From Glandiceps talaboti (Eukaryota; Hemichordata; Enteropneusta; Spengelidae), in the NCBI RefSeq assembly GCF_964340395.1, contig NC_135552.1, positions 5,441,981 through 5,505,980 of the forward strand: a stretch of DNA of 64,000 bases, in the 5' to 3' direction. The notes beneath the pieces were generated by a model, which was given only the letters and a program-made list of their open reading frames with translations, was not told the DNA's origin and ran no database searches. Below are positions 11,920 to 22,640 of the stretch, piece after piece (the first letter of the stretch is position 1; the number at the start of each line of letters is the position of its first letter). The position numbers were made by a program, and so were the translations under genes.

Positions 11920-12617
11920 ATGGCAATCTAATAGCTAGTATATTTATTCAAGATAAATATGTTTACTTTGTTGCTAAATGCGCCGTTCAAAAGGCGACAT
12001 CAGTGAGTATAGTCGAGTATAGTGGGCTATAATATGCTGTCGACGCCATGCCTGTCGAAGATATTGTAATGCTTCTCCTCGGCAAATAATAAAAAAATCA
12101 GATAAATAAATTGAAACACGCGAGCGACATTACAAGTGCTTATGTATATCTACACTGTAGTCTAGCCGTTTTGATTTATTTTGCCATAATATGGGGAGAT
12201 AATATTTTAGCATTTATACCCACAGACACTGCCAATTAGTCAGAAAGTGTGAGTAAATATCGGTAAATGTTGGTTAATAAGACATGTAGAGTGTAGTTTT
12301 TGTTTACTGATGTCTGTTACAACCATTAGCAATGTATTTTTCACAATGCTGTTGAGTTTTGTTCACCTAGTGACTACGCTCGTCATAGTCTTAGTGCTAA
12401 CGTGTACCCCTTATGACGTCATAAAATCCCGTGGTCTAGGTGGGACCGGAAATACCCGAACACTCTCGAAGTAAATCCGAAGGGAAGTGACTGAAAAAAG
12501 GTCATTTTAAGGTGTTTGCAGACACTTTTGAAAAGTTTTAAAACCAGAATGCATTTCACAAACATGTCGTCTAGCAAATTAGCGATAGTGAATTTAAGCA
12601 TTTTGAATCATCTTTAA
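11920..12617 (-). repeat. Right inverted arm of foldback element
   Basis: Reverse-complement copy of 10216-10899, ending with GAATCATCTTTAA. Confidence 0.85.
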
Positions 12618-12710
12618 AGTGGAAACAGAGTTTCATGAAGTCACAAATTGCTTATTGAGAACGTCAAATTGTAACAATTATTCCCCAAAATTTAGTATGC
12701 TTTACTATAG

Positions 12711-12716
12711 TTTATT
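12711..12716 (-). terminator. Candidate polyadenylation signal for the transporter gene
   Basis: TTTATT on the plus strand, that is AATAAA on the coding (minus) strand, about 230 nt beyond the stop codon of the SLC35G-like gene. No other evidence for use. Confidence 0.4.
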
Positions 12717-12943
12717 TAACAGTTCGTAATGTCAATACAAACCATGCTTAAGAAAGTAACATAATGGAACTACTTTTGGTAGATAACATACCATGCTAAG
12801 TAATTGAAACCTTAAACTCCAATACATATTTATCCCCACGTGTCCGTTTACCAGTAACTGTACCTACGTCAGTGGAAATGTTATATATAATAATGTATTT
12901 GCTTTTGATAATAAGCGAAACTATGAACCTCTATGCCACAGTA

Positions 12944-13996
12944 TTAACTTGTGTATGTTTTGCAAAATTTCCAGATGACATTTCCAACCAGATACAAACA
13001 GCCAAGAAAAATAATGACACCTCCTGCTAATTCTATGGGTTGTGGGTTAACACCACTGAAAACAGATTGCAGTATGTACGTCACAGGAAGTTCTATGGTC
13101 ATTACTACGGACACTACAGCTGCCTTTTCATCACGTGCACTAAAGTTTAGGCAATATAATCCTGTAGTACAGATGAGGCAGAATGCCACAAGAAGGCATG
13201 CCACAGAAGACGTCATATTCCATACTGGGGTCTCTACACCACATACTATCAGGATAATACAGAACAACATACAAACCAAACTCATGTAGAATGTCCTGGC
13301 ATGAACGGACACGTCCTCCCCCATTCCACGGCTAATCAACAAATAGGCAGTATACGTGATGGCAGCGACAAATGCCAAACAATAACCTAGGATGGTGTGC
13401 CATGACGCAGTATCTTCATTCTTTGCTCCAGTATCCATAGATTTGAATATGAAAGTCGGGTGTGTGATCAGCACTACACCAACTATACTAACAGCAGATG
13501 CCAACACTTCGGAAAGGTGCAGTTGTTCCTTCAGACAAACCACACTCCCAATATTGCAGAAAATGACGAGGAAAGCTATCTTGATTGCAGTGGCATTCCC
13601 TGCACTTTGAACCATAGCAACTGAATATAACACAACGAGTGTTGGGATACCACTCATTATGCTAAAGCTTACAAGAAGAATAGTTTGTTTCACATCACGG
13701 GTCAGAAGTTGTACTCTTTGACTGATAATTACCGGTAGGGTTGCGATAAACATGGTGCCATACGTAAGCATATTTTGCTGAATTGGTTTCACTCCTTTCT
13801 CCGATAAATAACTCGATAAATAGATTGCTGTTCCACAACATAAGCCCGCAGCCAGAGCAAGTAGTGCCCCAAGTACTTGGTGAGACTTTCCATTACAGAT
13901 ACAAGTTTGACGAGATCCAAAAGTGGAATTACTGGTAGACTCTGTACAACCTGGAGTGGAGACTAATCGTCTAGATTCACTTAATTCTGGTTCCAT
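12944..13996 (-). CDS. SLC35G/EamA-family drug-metabolite-type membrane transporter (intronless)
   Basis: A 350-residue, uninterrupted reading frame from the ATG at 13996. An upstream TTG at 14014 keeps the frame but is not a likely start. A hydrophilic N-terminus of about 40 residues (SESRRLVSTPGCTES) is followed by about ten hydrophobic segments in two similar halves, the arrangement of EamA/DMT transporters. Family-like stretches include LALAAGLCCGTAIYLSSYL, the block GNATAIKIAFLVIFCNIGSV, LKEQLHLSEVLAS, and in the second half SVVMTIELPVTYILQSVFSG followed by GGVIIFLGCLYLVGN. Length fits SLC35G1-like proteins. The substrate is unknown. It probably acts in the plasma or an internal membrane. 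An acceptor-like ttttcag at about 14040 may end a 5' UTR intron. Confidence 0.88.
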   Translation of the reverse strand: MEPELSESRRLVSTPGCTESTSNSTFGSRQTCICNGKSHQVLGALLALAAGLCCGTAIYLSSYLSEKGVKPIQQNMLTYGTMFIATLPVIISQRVQLLTRDVKQTILLVSFSIMSGIPTLVVLYSVAMVQSAGNATAIKIAFLVIFCNIGSVVCLKEQLHLSEVLASAVSIVGVVLITHPTFIFKSMDTGAKNEDTASWHTILGYCLAFVAAITYTAYLLISRGMGEDVSVHARTFYMSLVCMLFCIILIVCGVETPVWNMTSSVACLLVAFCLICTTGLYCLNFSARDEKAAVVSVVMTIELPVTYILQSVFSGVNPQPIELAGGVIIFLGCLYLVGNVIWKFCKTYTS

Positions 13997-14033
13997 CTTT
14001 ACAAGGAATAGCAATAGTAATGGACCCTGTTTT

Positions 14034-14060
14034 CTGTCTGAAAATATTGTATAGTTATAA
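14034..14060 (-). promoter_or_regulatory. Candidate 5'-UTR splice acceptor of the transporter gene
   Basis: On the minus strand 'tacaatattttcag' precedes 'acagaaaacagg', about 40 nt upstream of the ATG. The upstream exon was not found. Confidence 0.3.
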
Positions 14061-14690
14061 TTTATGTTTTTTCTAAAAATAATACTAATGTCATGGATTT
14101 CTAATTACTGTGTTGGGTTGTGACATGTCACACTGTTTATGCATTTCGCCAAACACTTATTCAGAGGAATGGATATCTTTTATTGAAATAGTTCACATAG
14201 GTGTCAAGACAGTAGGACGTATACACTAATATTGTATGTCTGGAGATGTCATTCAAGTAAGTGTTTAGTGTCCTTTGTTTCATGTCTATCATAATTTTGC
14301 ATGCGCTCATCTCCTATGTGTGACTTATTGTGATGTAATTATTGTAACGACCATAGCGTCGCAGATTCAAGACTTGGGGTTTGACCACAGACAGAGCTGA
14401 GAGCACCTGTCTCTTCTGGCTCTGGTCTTTAATAAAGTATGTATTCCAGTCACACTCCATCCATACATCGTCTCATATGCAGTTTATCGTTGTACTAAAA
14501 TAGTTGCTGATCTAAAGTTTCGATATCATGCTTGTACAGACACGTAATGACAAACTCGTCTGTTTTGGCAAACGTGTTTATTATGTTTTGTGAATAACAT
14601 ATTCATCAACCTGTTCTACTTAGTAAGGAGTTATTATCAACGACCCCGAGGCTCAATCTTTGTAGTTTACGTTACTAGTACGAGTCACCC

Positions 14691-14860
14691 CAATCTGATT
14701 AAATATGTGGTGAAATCGGCTAGATGCCTTTATTTACCTTCCATCGTTTTGTGTCTTTTGTTTTGTTCCAAGTGATCGCCGCCTTCCATGGCAAACGATG
14801 GAAATAGAGGTAAATAAAGGCATCTTGCCGCTTTCCCCACATCAGATTTTAATCAGATTG
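14691..14860. mobile_element. 170-bp MITE with 9-bp target-site duplication
   Basis: Terminal inverted repeats start CAATCTGATTAAA and end TTTAATCAGATTG. The arms stay complementary for about 67 bp, through 'gatgcctttatttacct' and 'ccatcgttt', around a short loop. The element is flanked by the direct repeat GAGTCACCC at 14682-14690 and 14861-14869. A 9-bp duplication is typical of Mutator-like elements. There is no coding capacity. Confidence 0.9.
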
Positions 14861-16065
14861 GAGTCACCCCAATGTTTATAGTAGTTGTAATAAAGATCAT
14901 AAAAATGATAGTGAATGCACAGTAAGCACTGATCCAGAAATTGGCCTTTTCGATTCTGAGCGCCGAATGAATTCATTGAGTAAACAAATGTGTTGAATTG
15001 AATTCAATGATACACTCCCTGAACAATGTATCTCAACAAATACAGTTGTAGTATTTTACTCCCTAAGACAGGCTGATGGTCATATTTGTCATAGCAAAAC
15101 CATGTTTTGCAAAGTTTACAGAAAACGCAGATTTAAACTGAATGCCTTCCGTATGGAATTTCATGATTTATGCAAGAAATTTAGCTCTATATCTGTGATT
15201 CGTCAAGTCCCAATGAAAATTAGTTGTCAAAAATGTTGTTGAAGTGCCCGCCACGCCTCCTATTCTCAGCACAGGAAAGCTTGCCATCCTCGACTTCACT
15301 CGGCTTTCGTGATCCCCTACATACCTGGGATATGGCATGTGCGTGTTGAACTTCCTTCTGTCCCACCAGTTTACACATTCCTTTAATCACTACTCAAGAT
15401 TTTGTTGAGTGGCGCGCCCTCACTGTACACTAATTATATAGAGGTCAATGTATAGGTCACCATTATTGATACATTGTTGCGAAATTTTCTTTGTAGGCTA
15501 GGAGAGGCTCGGTCTATTTTTCATATTTTGACCACACACATTTGGGTATATATTATAGATTATTACACTTGATAAATATTTGAGAGTGTATTTATATCCT
15601 GAGATACAGAGCTAGATAAATGATTATGTACAAGCCTTGCAACAAACAGCGGTAGTTTGTTATCAAGAGAAATTGGAAAAGAACACGGTAAAAGGAGACG
15701 GTTCAATGTCAATATAATACTTTCTAAAATTCTAATTGAAAATCTAAAAAGACATGATTTCTCTTTATTCATCTGCGCATTAGTGTGTGAAATTTGAAAA
15801 CGATAAGTCCATATTTGACGAAATTGAAACGATGATAAATATTTCACCTGTTTGTGAACTCTGCGCTCCAGGCCAAGTAAAACAATTGTTTTCTGGTGAG
15901 TTTGAATCAAGTTAAATACCCTGCCTCGGTCTTCTTTTTTCTTGTGTTTGTCTAGCCAATGCAGAGTGCAGATCCAAGGGAAACACAAAATAAGGTTGGT
16001 ATGTACGAAACCCCTGAAAACAGAGTCTTTCTCAGTGTAGAGCTATATAGAGCACGAGTATAAGG

Positions 16066-16298
16066 TTGGCATCAGATTCAAATTCAGGTAGCGTCATATT
16101 GACTGTCATATAGCCTCAGATCCGAATACACTCGACGGCAGTGAAGCAGAATTCTTCCCTGTAGTCTCAACAGTATTATTTCTGGTTTTAGTCTGTCGGG
16201 TGTCTTTGGATCTGAGGCCACATGACACTCAATATAACGTTCATAAGATAACGCTGCCTGAATCTGAATCTGAATCTGAAATTGACGCCAACTTTATA
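16066..16298. repeat. Imperfect inverted repeat (hairpin)
   Basis: Sequence at about 16066-16140 read on the minus strand (ggatctgaggctatatgaca, then a tgacgctacctgaat block) mirrors plus-strand 16205-16290 (ggatctgaggccacatgaca, then acgctgcctgaat). The loop is about 60 bp. It lies inside the hairpin-ended element. Confidence 0.75.
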
Positions 16299-16446
16299 CT
16301 CGTTCGATCGATTAATTACTCAAATTGGTCATTAATATTCATCGGATTATTACCAAAACCTAATCAGTTCTGGCCATTACCCTACGAAACATGTCTATGA
16401 AATTTCGTTTGAATTGATGCAGCCGTTTTTCGGAAATGGTGATACA

Positions 16447-16492
16447 GACACACACATACACACACACACACGCACAGACACACAGACTTCAT
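16447..16492. repeat. (AC)n-rich microsatellite in element right end
   Basis: Acacacacatacacac-type run directly before the terminal hairpin of the element. It occupies the position of the (AGAC)n run in the copy at 48.3 kb. Confidence 0.85.
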
Positions 16493-16825
16493 CGCTATAT
16501 TAAGACCTTCCTTACGGAAGGTAATAAAAATGTGTGTGTTTTGAAGAAGGCTCTAAAACTGTTAATAGAGCTTAGTAAAGTATCCACAATCAAGTGATGA
16601 CGTAAAGATGGAATAATTGTGAGAAAGACTTGAAAGTTTTGTCATTGATATACTATTATCTCATAATTATATTTATCTAATACAAGATATGGTGTTAAAG
16701 TAGAACGTGCACTTAAAACCCGTCTTCTCTCAGTCGACATATATACATGCAACTAAACATATAAAATGTATAAGCTGAAGTCTATTGGGAGGGAGGAAGG
16801 GATGCTGGGATAGAGAGATTACAAA

Positions 16826-17335
16826 AAATAAACATCTTTTTGTACTGAGCAATTCGATGCATCAATGATTGGCAAATAGGTACTAGGTCCAATTCCTGTC
16901 GCCTGGGGGCGAAACTGCTAATCATAACAGTAATGAAGTGAAATGTCCAGTTGTATGTATAGTTATATTTTTGCTCCAAATTGTCATTGCTTAAGATTAA
17001 TGTTGTATGGTGCAATACAACATGGCACTGACGTGTCAAATATGATGTTTAACTTTTCCATCATAGAAAGCTATAGTGATCTAGATCTTTTCATAATAAA
17101 TATTCATATTGTTAAAATTATTGGAAAGTTTATATTATTATTGCCATAAAAATGGAAAAGAATGAAAATGAAGAAAAATGAGGAACAATATACGAAACGA
17201 AGAACAGAAGGTAAATGACGTGAAGATTCAGCATGATAGGACTTTGAAATGTTAATTGTAATGCGATAATCGTTTTAGCCTTTTATATATTTTTTGGAAG
17301 ACACTTTCTGTGAGTTCTATTTTAACACGTCATCC
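16826..17335. repeat. Dispersed repeat copy 2 (partner at 1-575)
   Basis: Same orientation as copy 1 and nearly collinear from 'tttttgtactgagcaattcg' to 'tttctgtgagttctatttt'. It lacks copy 1's A-rich insert. Confidence 0.8.
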
Positions 17336-18228
17336 ATCATAAGTGCACAAATACAAGCAACCAAACAGGCACTGTTATCCCATGATTCATCCGTGAGTCT
17401 CAAGTTCTTTCATTTGAAATTGTATTCACTCTGTGAATTACATTGTATCCGTCTTAAAACCATTCAACTTCGTGTATGATTATGTATTTCCATGCATAAC
17501 CGAGGTTGGATGAATATCACATGAACATGATAACAACTATAGAGACCCATTCAAATGATTATTTGGTTAGTTTGAGAATGACATACAAGCGTGAACAACA
17601 TTTGTAACAAATTCTGCACTTCAAATGAGCGCCCTCTTCAGGTCGTTTTGCAAATAGCCTTCCGATGACATAGATGAACGTCGACGTATTCGTCGATAAG
17701 TATTCTAATGAAAATCCTGTGCAATGGAAGATTGGAAGGTCTTAATGATCCCCAGTTTCGAGATAGTGTGAAGTTCAGTGCACTTAAAACCATCGTCATC
17801 GGAACCACGAAGTTTATTTACAACTACAAGAACATGCTTCACAAGTTCATAAGTGAAAGGAATTTCCTGGTAGGGGAGGGGGCCTCAACTTTTCAGACGG
17901 GGTGCGCAGTCCATGTTCAAAACATATATCCATATATAACGATTAACCCAAAACCAGACCCACTGTTAGGTATTTTCAGTTACAATCATCAGGTTAATTA
18001 CCTTTATTCTGATGCTGTGAAGACATTTCTGAAGAATCGAAGACGTTTCCGATGTTACCTATCCCATGATTAGAGAATTTTTCAATGAAAAGCGACCAAT
18101 TTTTGTTCGTGAAAAAGTGAGGATGTTCAGTCCTTAATATAAAAAAGCAATAACACTTTTATAATTTCATTTTCAGAATTGTTGACATGGGACTTTTATA
18201 GATAGATTTTATGTAGTTTGATGGGAGT
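17336..18228. other. No supportable gene
   Basis: One 121-codon plus-strand ATG frame (17708-18073, beginning MKILCNGRLEGLND) is the only long open stretch. It shows no recognisable domain, signal peptide, or flanking splice sites. I treat it as possible but unsupported. Confidence 0.3.
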
Positions 18229-18270
18229 GAGGGAGGGGGGAGGGAGGGAGGGATGGATGGATGGATAGAC
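18229..18270. repeat. (GGGA)n/(GGAT)n low-complexity run
   Basis: Purine-rich gagggagg units passing into ggat units. Confidence 0.85.
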
Positions 18271-19505
18271 GGATCATGTGGCACTGACCTACTCACTTAC
18301 AATGTATGAAAAGTCATGCAGAAGGATTGCTTCTCGCCTGAAAATGGACAAATAATACCTCATCAGATGATGTTCCTGTTTCTATGGAAATATGCTATAT
18401 CTATCTGTGGTTTGATTCAATGACAAGTAGGATTTGTCGTGTTTGCTTATAATTATTATACATATTGTCAGGGTTATGTCTATTTCATTCTTCTTATGAT
18501 TTCGTTTTGTTTAATTCCCAATTATAGTGCAACGTGTGTAAACTAAATATGACAATACAAAATAGTTTGACTGTCACATGATCTGATTATTAGTCATATG
18601 TATTACTATTCATGAGCTTCTTCATGAATATTAAGTAAAGTATATGTGCCGTTGGCACGTAACTTTAGTCATGGACAGTCATAGCAATAATGGCAGCAGT
18701 GTTTACTATGTGAATTTGATTGTCTTTTCTTACCCATCAAGCCAAACATCGGTCAATCCACAACCAACATTTGAGCTAGAACCTGATCACGATATATTGA
18801 CAAATAACACTAGCAATACATAGTGATTCTGTGGCCCTGCACTTTTATTAGAAAAAAATCCCGAACAATTGAAAGCTGTATACACAACAAGATAGTTTTG
18901 TGGTTTGAAAGCAATGATGTAAAGACCTTCTGGTTTACATAATTGTGATTTTTTTAAAAATTATTGACAACTAGATCTAATGACAATAACCATGGCATCG
19001 TGTTTTTTTTAAATAGATGTACATGCATTTGTTTCTATGACAACACGACAGGGTTGTAACTTGGAAAATATTTAATCCAAGCTGTTTGCGACACGTACAC
19101 TTTGGTTCGAAATGTCAGTGAGTGAATTCTCCAACTATTACTTCAGATTATATATTATTATTCTCATCTTGCAAACATCGGAATTGAAAACGAAAGAATT
19201 CGGGGTTAGAATGGTAATGGGTTAGAGGGAGCGCTTAGTATTTAATTACGACGGGAAGGGAGGGGGGGGGGTCGAGAGAAAATAAGCCCTGTCCGATGCG
19301 CACGGTAAATGTTACCCTCCCCCTATTCCGCTTTGCTTAAAAGTGGCCCTCCACCAATTTCTTTTCTCTAAAACATGCCTCCGTTTGAATTTTCCTAATG
19401 CTTGGGTTATTATGCTGCCAGAAATATAGAGCGACGCTGGTCTCATAATACGGACTCTATGCCACCACAGCCACCACATTGATAACTATAAATACATTGC
19501 TTGAT
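18271..19505. other. AT-rich intergenic sequence
   Basis: No open frame of note and no recognisable repeat, apart from short G-rich runs near 19255-19275. Confidence 0.4.
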
Positions 19506-19507
19506 TC

Positions 19508-19518
19508 CAACAACAACA

Positions 19519-19586
<68 letters not shown>

Positions 19587-19648
19587 TACTACTATTATTA
19601 CTATTACTACTACTACTACTATTACTACTACTACTACCACTACGACTA
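19508..19648. repeat. (TAC)n trinucleotide microsatellite
   Basis: About 140 bp of taC/taT units beginning with a short CAA run. All six frames are open in parts only because of the repeat, so the poly-Tyr, poly-Thr and poly-Val frames are artefacts. Confidence 0.95.
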
Positions 19649-21680
19649 TGACGGCGAATTTGTGTGAAGGCACCGAATTGAATAAATTACTATGTTTGGA
19701 GAGTATTTGTAAACCTGAAGGCCAAAACTCCCAAAGATGGGTGAGCTACAGATAGTTTCTGAATCGAGGTCAACATCGACCCCGCTCCACCACACTAATC
19801 GATCGATATTCCCATATCATTATCTCATTTACGACATAATTTCCCTTTCATTATAATACGTTTCCTCACCAGTTTCGACTCAGATGAAATAACAGACATT
19901 TTCTCAAAAAGTGTCCTTTTAATGTTATACCATTGAACCGACAAGTGGGGGGCCATACTATAGCTATCTCTCCTGTGATACACACTCGTCTCCTCACACC
20001 ATAAATAACAATTTATTCACTGCATGGTTGCCAGCAGCGATTCGACTGATAAGTTCAGATGTTGTGGTGCAACACGGTGGCAGTGGAGGGATATGACACC
20101 CACAGAAGGCTACTTTGCCTTGAAATCTTCTTGGTTTAGCGTCACAACAATTATAAATTATATGAGATATAAGATATCTAAAAGTAATCATTATCTTGTA
20201 ATATTGCACAGTTTTTGGTTTTGGAATGACCATAGCTTGTTTCCTATTCGGGAACAGTCTTACACAAAGTTATTAAACAGACGATGTATTGAATCAAATT
20301 GCTGCGAGGGTTGGCGGCAGTGAGTTGTAAAGTCAGTCATTATCCAACTACATGTAATTGTAATGTTTTTTTTGTATACGTATAGTACGTACAGGTAGAG
20401 TTGAAGTAGCTGCAATTGACCGAACTTCTGTCTGTAAATACTACGTCAAAATACTCTAAATTCTTAAATTCTTACACAAACAAGGTGGACGTTGTACTCG
20501 ACGTTCCAAAGTGTGCTTAAGAGTAGACTGGGACAATTCAGCAGTGGACTTTACCCACAGAATGACGCAAGTGACGCAAGTGTTGTCAAAATATGTAAGT
20601 ACGGGTCGATGGATAACAGCGTATGTCCTCATATAATTGCTAAGTACAGGTCGATGGATGAGTAGAGACGTTAACTTCTACAGCAGAGTCAGGCCGACGA
20701 GGAAACTGTGGAAAAAGTACAGTTCATATCAATATACTTTTTTTTGAATTTTTCAAATTGAACATTCTTTGGCATCGTGGATGGTACGATTCATGGCCAC
20801 GGTGTTAGAACCAAATCGTTTCATTCATTTATGGAAATCCAAGTTTAGCAATAACGGTAGCAACGGCACAGAACAAAAACTAGGACGATGCATGAAGGGA
20901 TTAGTGTCATAAGAGACTAACTAAACTGCCATTTCGAGAAAAACGCATTTTCGGCACAAGATTCAAATTCAAATCATAATCTTTACTTAGAAACGTTTAG
21001 CTGGGTAAAAGTAGAAACAGCAAAATACCAAAAAGATGTCATTAAGGGTTTTACAAAATATCATCATTTCTAGCAAATAACAAAAACAATATTTTTTCAT
21101 TATGTCTTTCTGACTCTAATGCATTACCTAGTTATCTCTCAGAATAAGGTTTGGCCTTTTCTGAGATTAGAAATCGCAAACAAACAAACAAACAAACAAA
21201 CAAACAAACAAAATTAGAAGTAATGAAATATCATTATTTTAAAATTGGAGTTAGTTAGGTCCTATTTACACTAAATCCCTTCATTTTATAATACATCAAC
21301 GCTTGTGTTGTCAGTTTGAATCATAATTTTGAAAAAAATCTAAATAACAGTTTATCTTTTCTTGGAAAAAGAACTTAAGGAAATAGTTGTAGTGAGAGGT
21401 GTTTATTATAGTGGTGGTATGTGAATATACATTTACAAATTGACAGTCAAAAGAAAAGAAATACATCACCCAGCCTATCGGGCTTATTTGTCACTATGAA
21501 ATTAAATAACTAATCTAAAGAAATATGTTATTCAAATTTCAGAATTTAGTAACTATTGCACAAAATGTCAGCGAATGAATAAATAAATATATTACTTTGA
21601 ATTTCCAGATTATTGATGTTCTTTTTCGTACAAGATAAAAATGATCGCCATTTCAACTCGTTAAATGAGAAAAGTAAATA
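19649..21680. other. Intergenic with minor repeats
   Basis: Contains a (CAAA)n run at 21178-21212. Around 21470-21500 there is an 'acccagcctatcgggctta' motif also present at about 53345, probably a LINE 3'-end relic. No gene supported. Confidence 0.4.
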
Positions 21681-21681
21681 C

Positions 21682-21966
21682 CTTGGCAACACAATATATC
21701 ATTAAAAGTACGGTTTACCATGGCAACACAACTAATATATCATCAAAAGTACAATTTACCTTTATAGCAACACAAATAATATATCATAAAAAGTACAATT
21801 TACCTTGGCAACACAACAAATATATCATAGAAAGTTCGGTTTACCATCGCAACACAACTAATATATCATAAAAAGTACGTTTTACCATGGCAACACAATT
21901 AATATATCATAGAAGTACAATTTACCTTGGCAACACAACAAATATATCATAGAAAGTTCGGTTTTC
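21682..21966. repeat. ~41-44-bp minisatellite, about 6 units
   Basis: Tandem units of the form 'tatatcat(a)aaagtac', then '(a/g)(a/g)tttaccwtggcaacacaa'. The repeats alternate between 'agtacaattta' and 'agttcggttta' versions, suggesting a higher-order pair structure. Confidence 0.9.
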
Positions 21967-22244
21967 TTCATCTTTGGTTGGGAAGGACTAGTTCCATTAT
22001 TTTCCTGAGGAGAACATTCTTAATTTTCAGTTCGTTTAACCTTTTAGGAGTGGCGTAATCTCGCGAGACTTTGGTGTCATCAGATGTTTCCGACCTCCAC
22101 CTAAGTGATGAATGACAGGACATATACATATGAATTATACATGTTGTATACTACTGGATCAGTATAACCTGTTCATTTCCAGTTAAGTGATATTGCAATG
22201 ATGAACAAAACATAGTGTTATTCGTAACTATTTTGATGATTATG

Positions 22245-22640
22245 TAATGTGTTGTGTTGTGTTGTGTTGTGTTGTGTTGTGTTGTGTTGTGTTGTGTTGT
22301 GTTGTGTTGTGTTGTGTTGTGCTGTAATGTAATGTAATGTAATGTAATGTAATGTAATGTAAACTGCTGAACTGCAGTGCCAATGTATTGTAATGTAATG
22401 TAATGTAATGTAATGTAATGTATTGCATTGTATTGTATTGTATTGTATTGTATTGTATTGTATTGTATTGTATTGTATTGTATTGTGTGTAGTGTAGTGT
22501 AGTGCAGTGTAGCATACTGTAGTGTACTGTACTGCAGTGTTCTGCACTGCACTGTATTGTACTGCACTGTACTGTGCTGTTCTGCAGTGTACTGTACTGT
22601 ACTGTACTGTACTGTACTGTACTTCAGTGTATTGTTCTGC
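22245..22640. repeat. Pentanucleotide array of five related blocks
   Basis: Consecutive blocks of (TGTTG)n, (TAATG)n, (TATTG)n, (TAGTG)n and (TACTG)n, with a short (TAATG)n interruption at 22375-22420. Units differ at the second and third positions only. The array starts at the stop codon of the small secreted peptide gene and would form its 3' UTR. Confidence 0.95.

Larger units (their letters stand above)
10216..12617. mobile_element. Foldback DNA element with ~0.7-kb inverted arms
   Basis: The arm at 10216-10899 reappears as its reverse complement at about 11920-12617. Around the 'gtcattttaagg' region, a stretch of about 80 nt differs by one base between arms. Both outer ends read TTAAAG(G/A)TGATTC, so TTAA bounds the element at 10216-10219 and 12614-12617, as expected for TTAA-targeting (piggyBac-type) elements, although TTAA could simply be part of the arms. 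The arms share small indels such as an extra 'actacactct' block in the right arm. The loop (about 1.0 kb) is not inverted and contains an open frame. No transposase was recognised. Confidence 0.85.
15128..16535 (+). mobile_element. Hairpin-ended non-autonomous element, Helitron/HINE-like (copy 1)
   Basis: The left end (AGATTTAAACTGAATGCC, then TTCCGTATGGAAT) matches the left end of the element at 47.09 kb. The right end parallels it too: 'cctaatcag', then 'cagccg', 'gatacagacacac' repeats and the hairpin ACCTTCC-TTAC-GGAAGGT (16505-16522), followed by taataaaaatg. This copy lacks the 146-bp array and instead has about 1 kb of unrelated sequence in the middle. The right-end hairpin and central microsatellite resemble Helitron-derived pearl/HINE elements. 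A 141-codon minus-strand open frame (15563-15988) inside is unrecognised and lacks an ATG start. Confidence 0.6.

Noticed and set aside
10232-12601. Two near-identical 60-codon frames (plus at 10.2 kb, minus at 12.4 kb) as paralogous genes
   Set aside because: They are mirror images in the inverted arms of one element, with no start context or other support.
13997-14014. Upstream TTG start for the transporter
   Set aside because: This is an animal gene. The in-frame ATG at 13996 is the credible start.
17708-18073. 121-codon ATG frame as a gene
   Set aside because: No domain, signal peptide or splice support. Compatible with chance.
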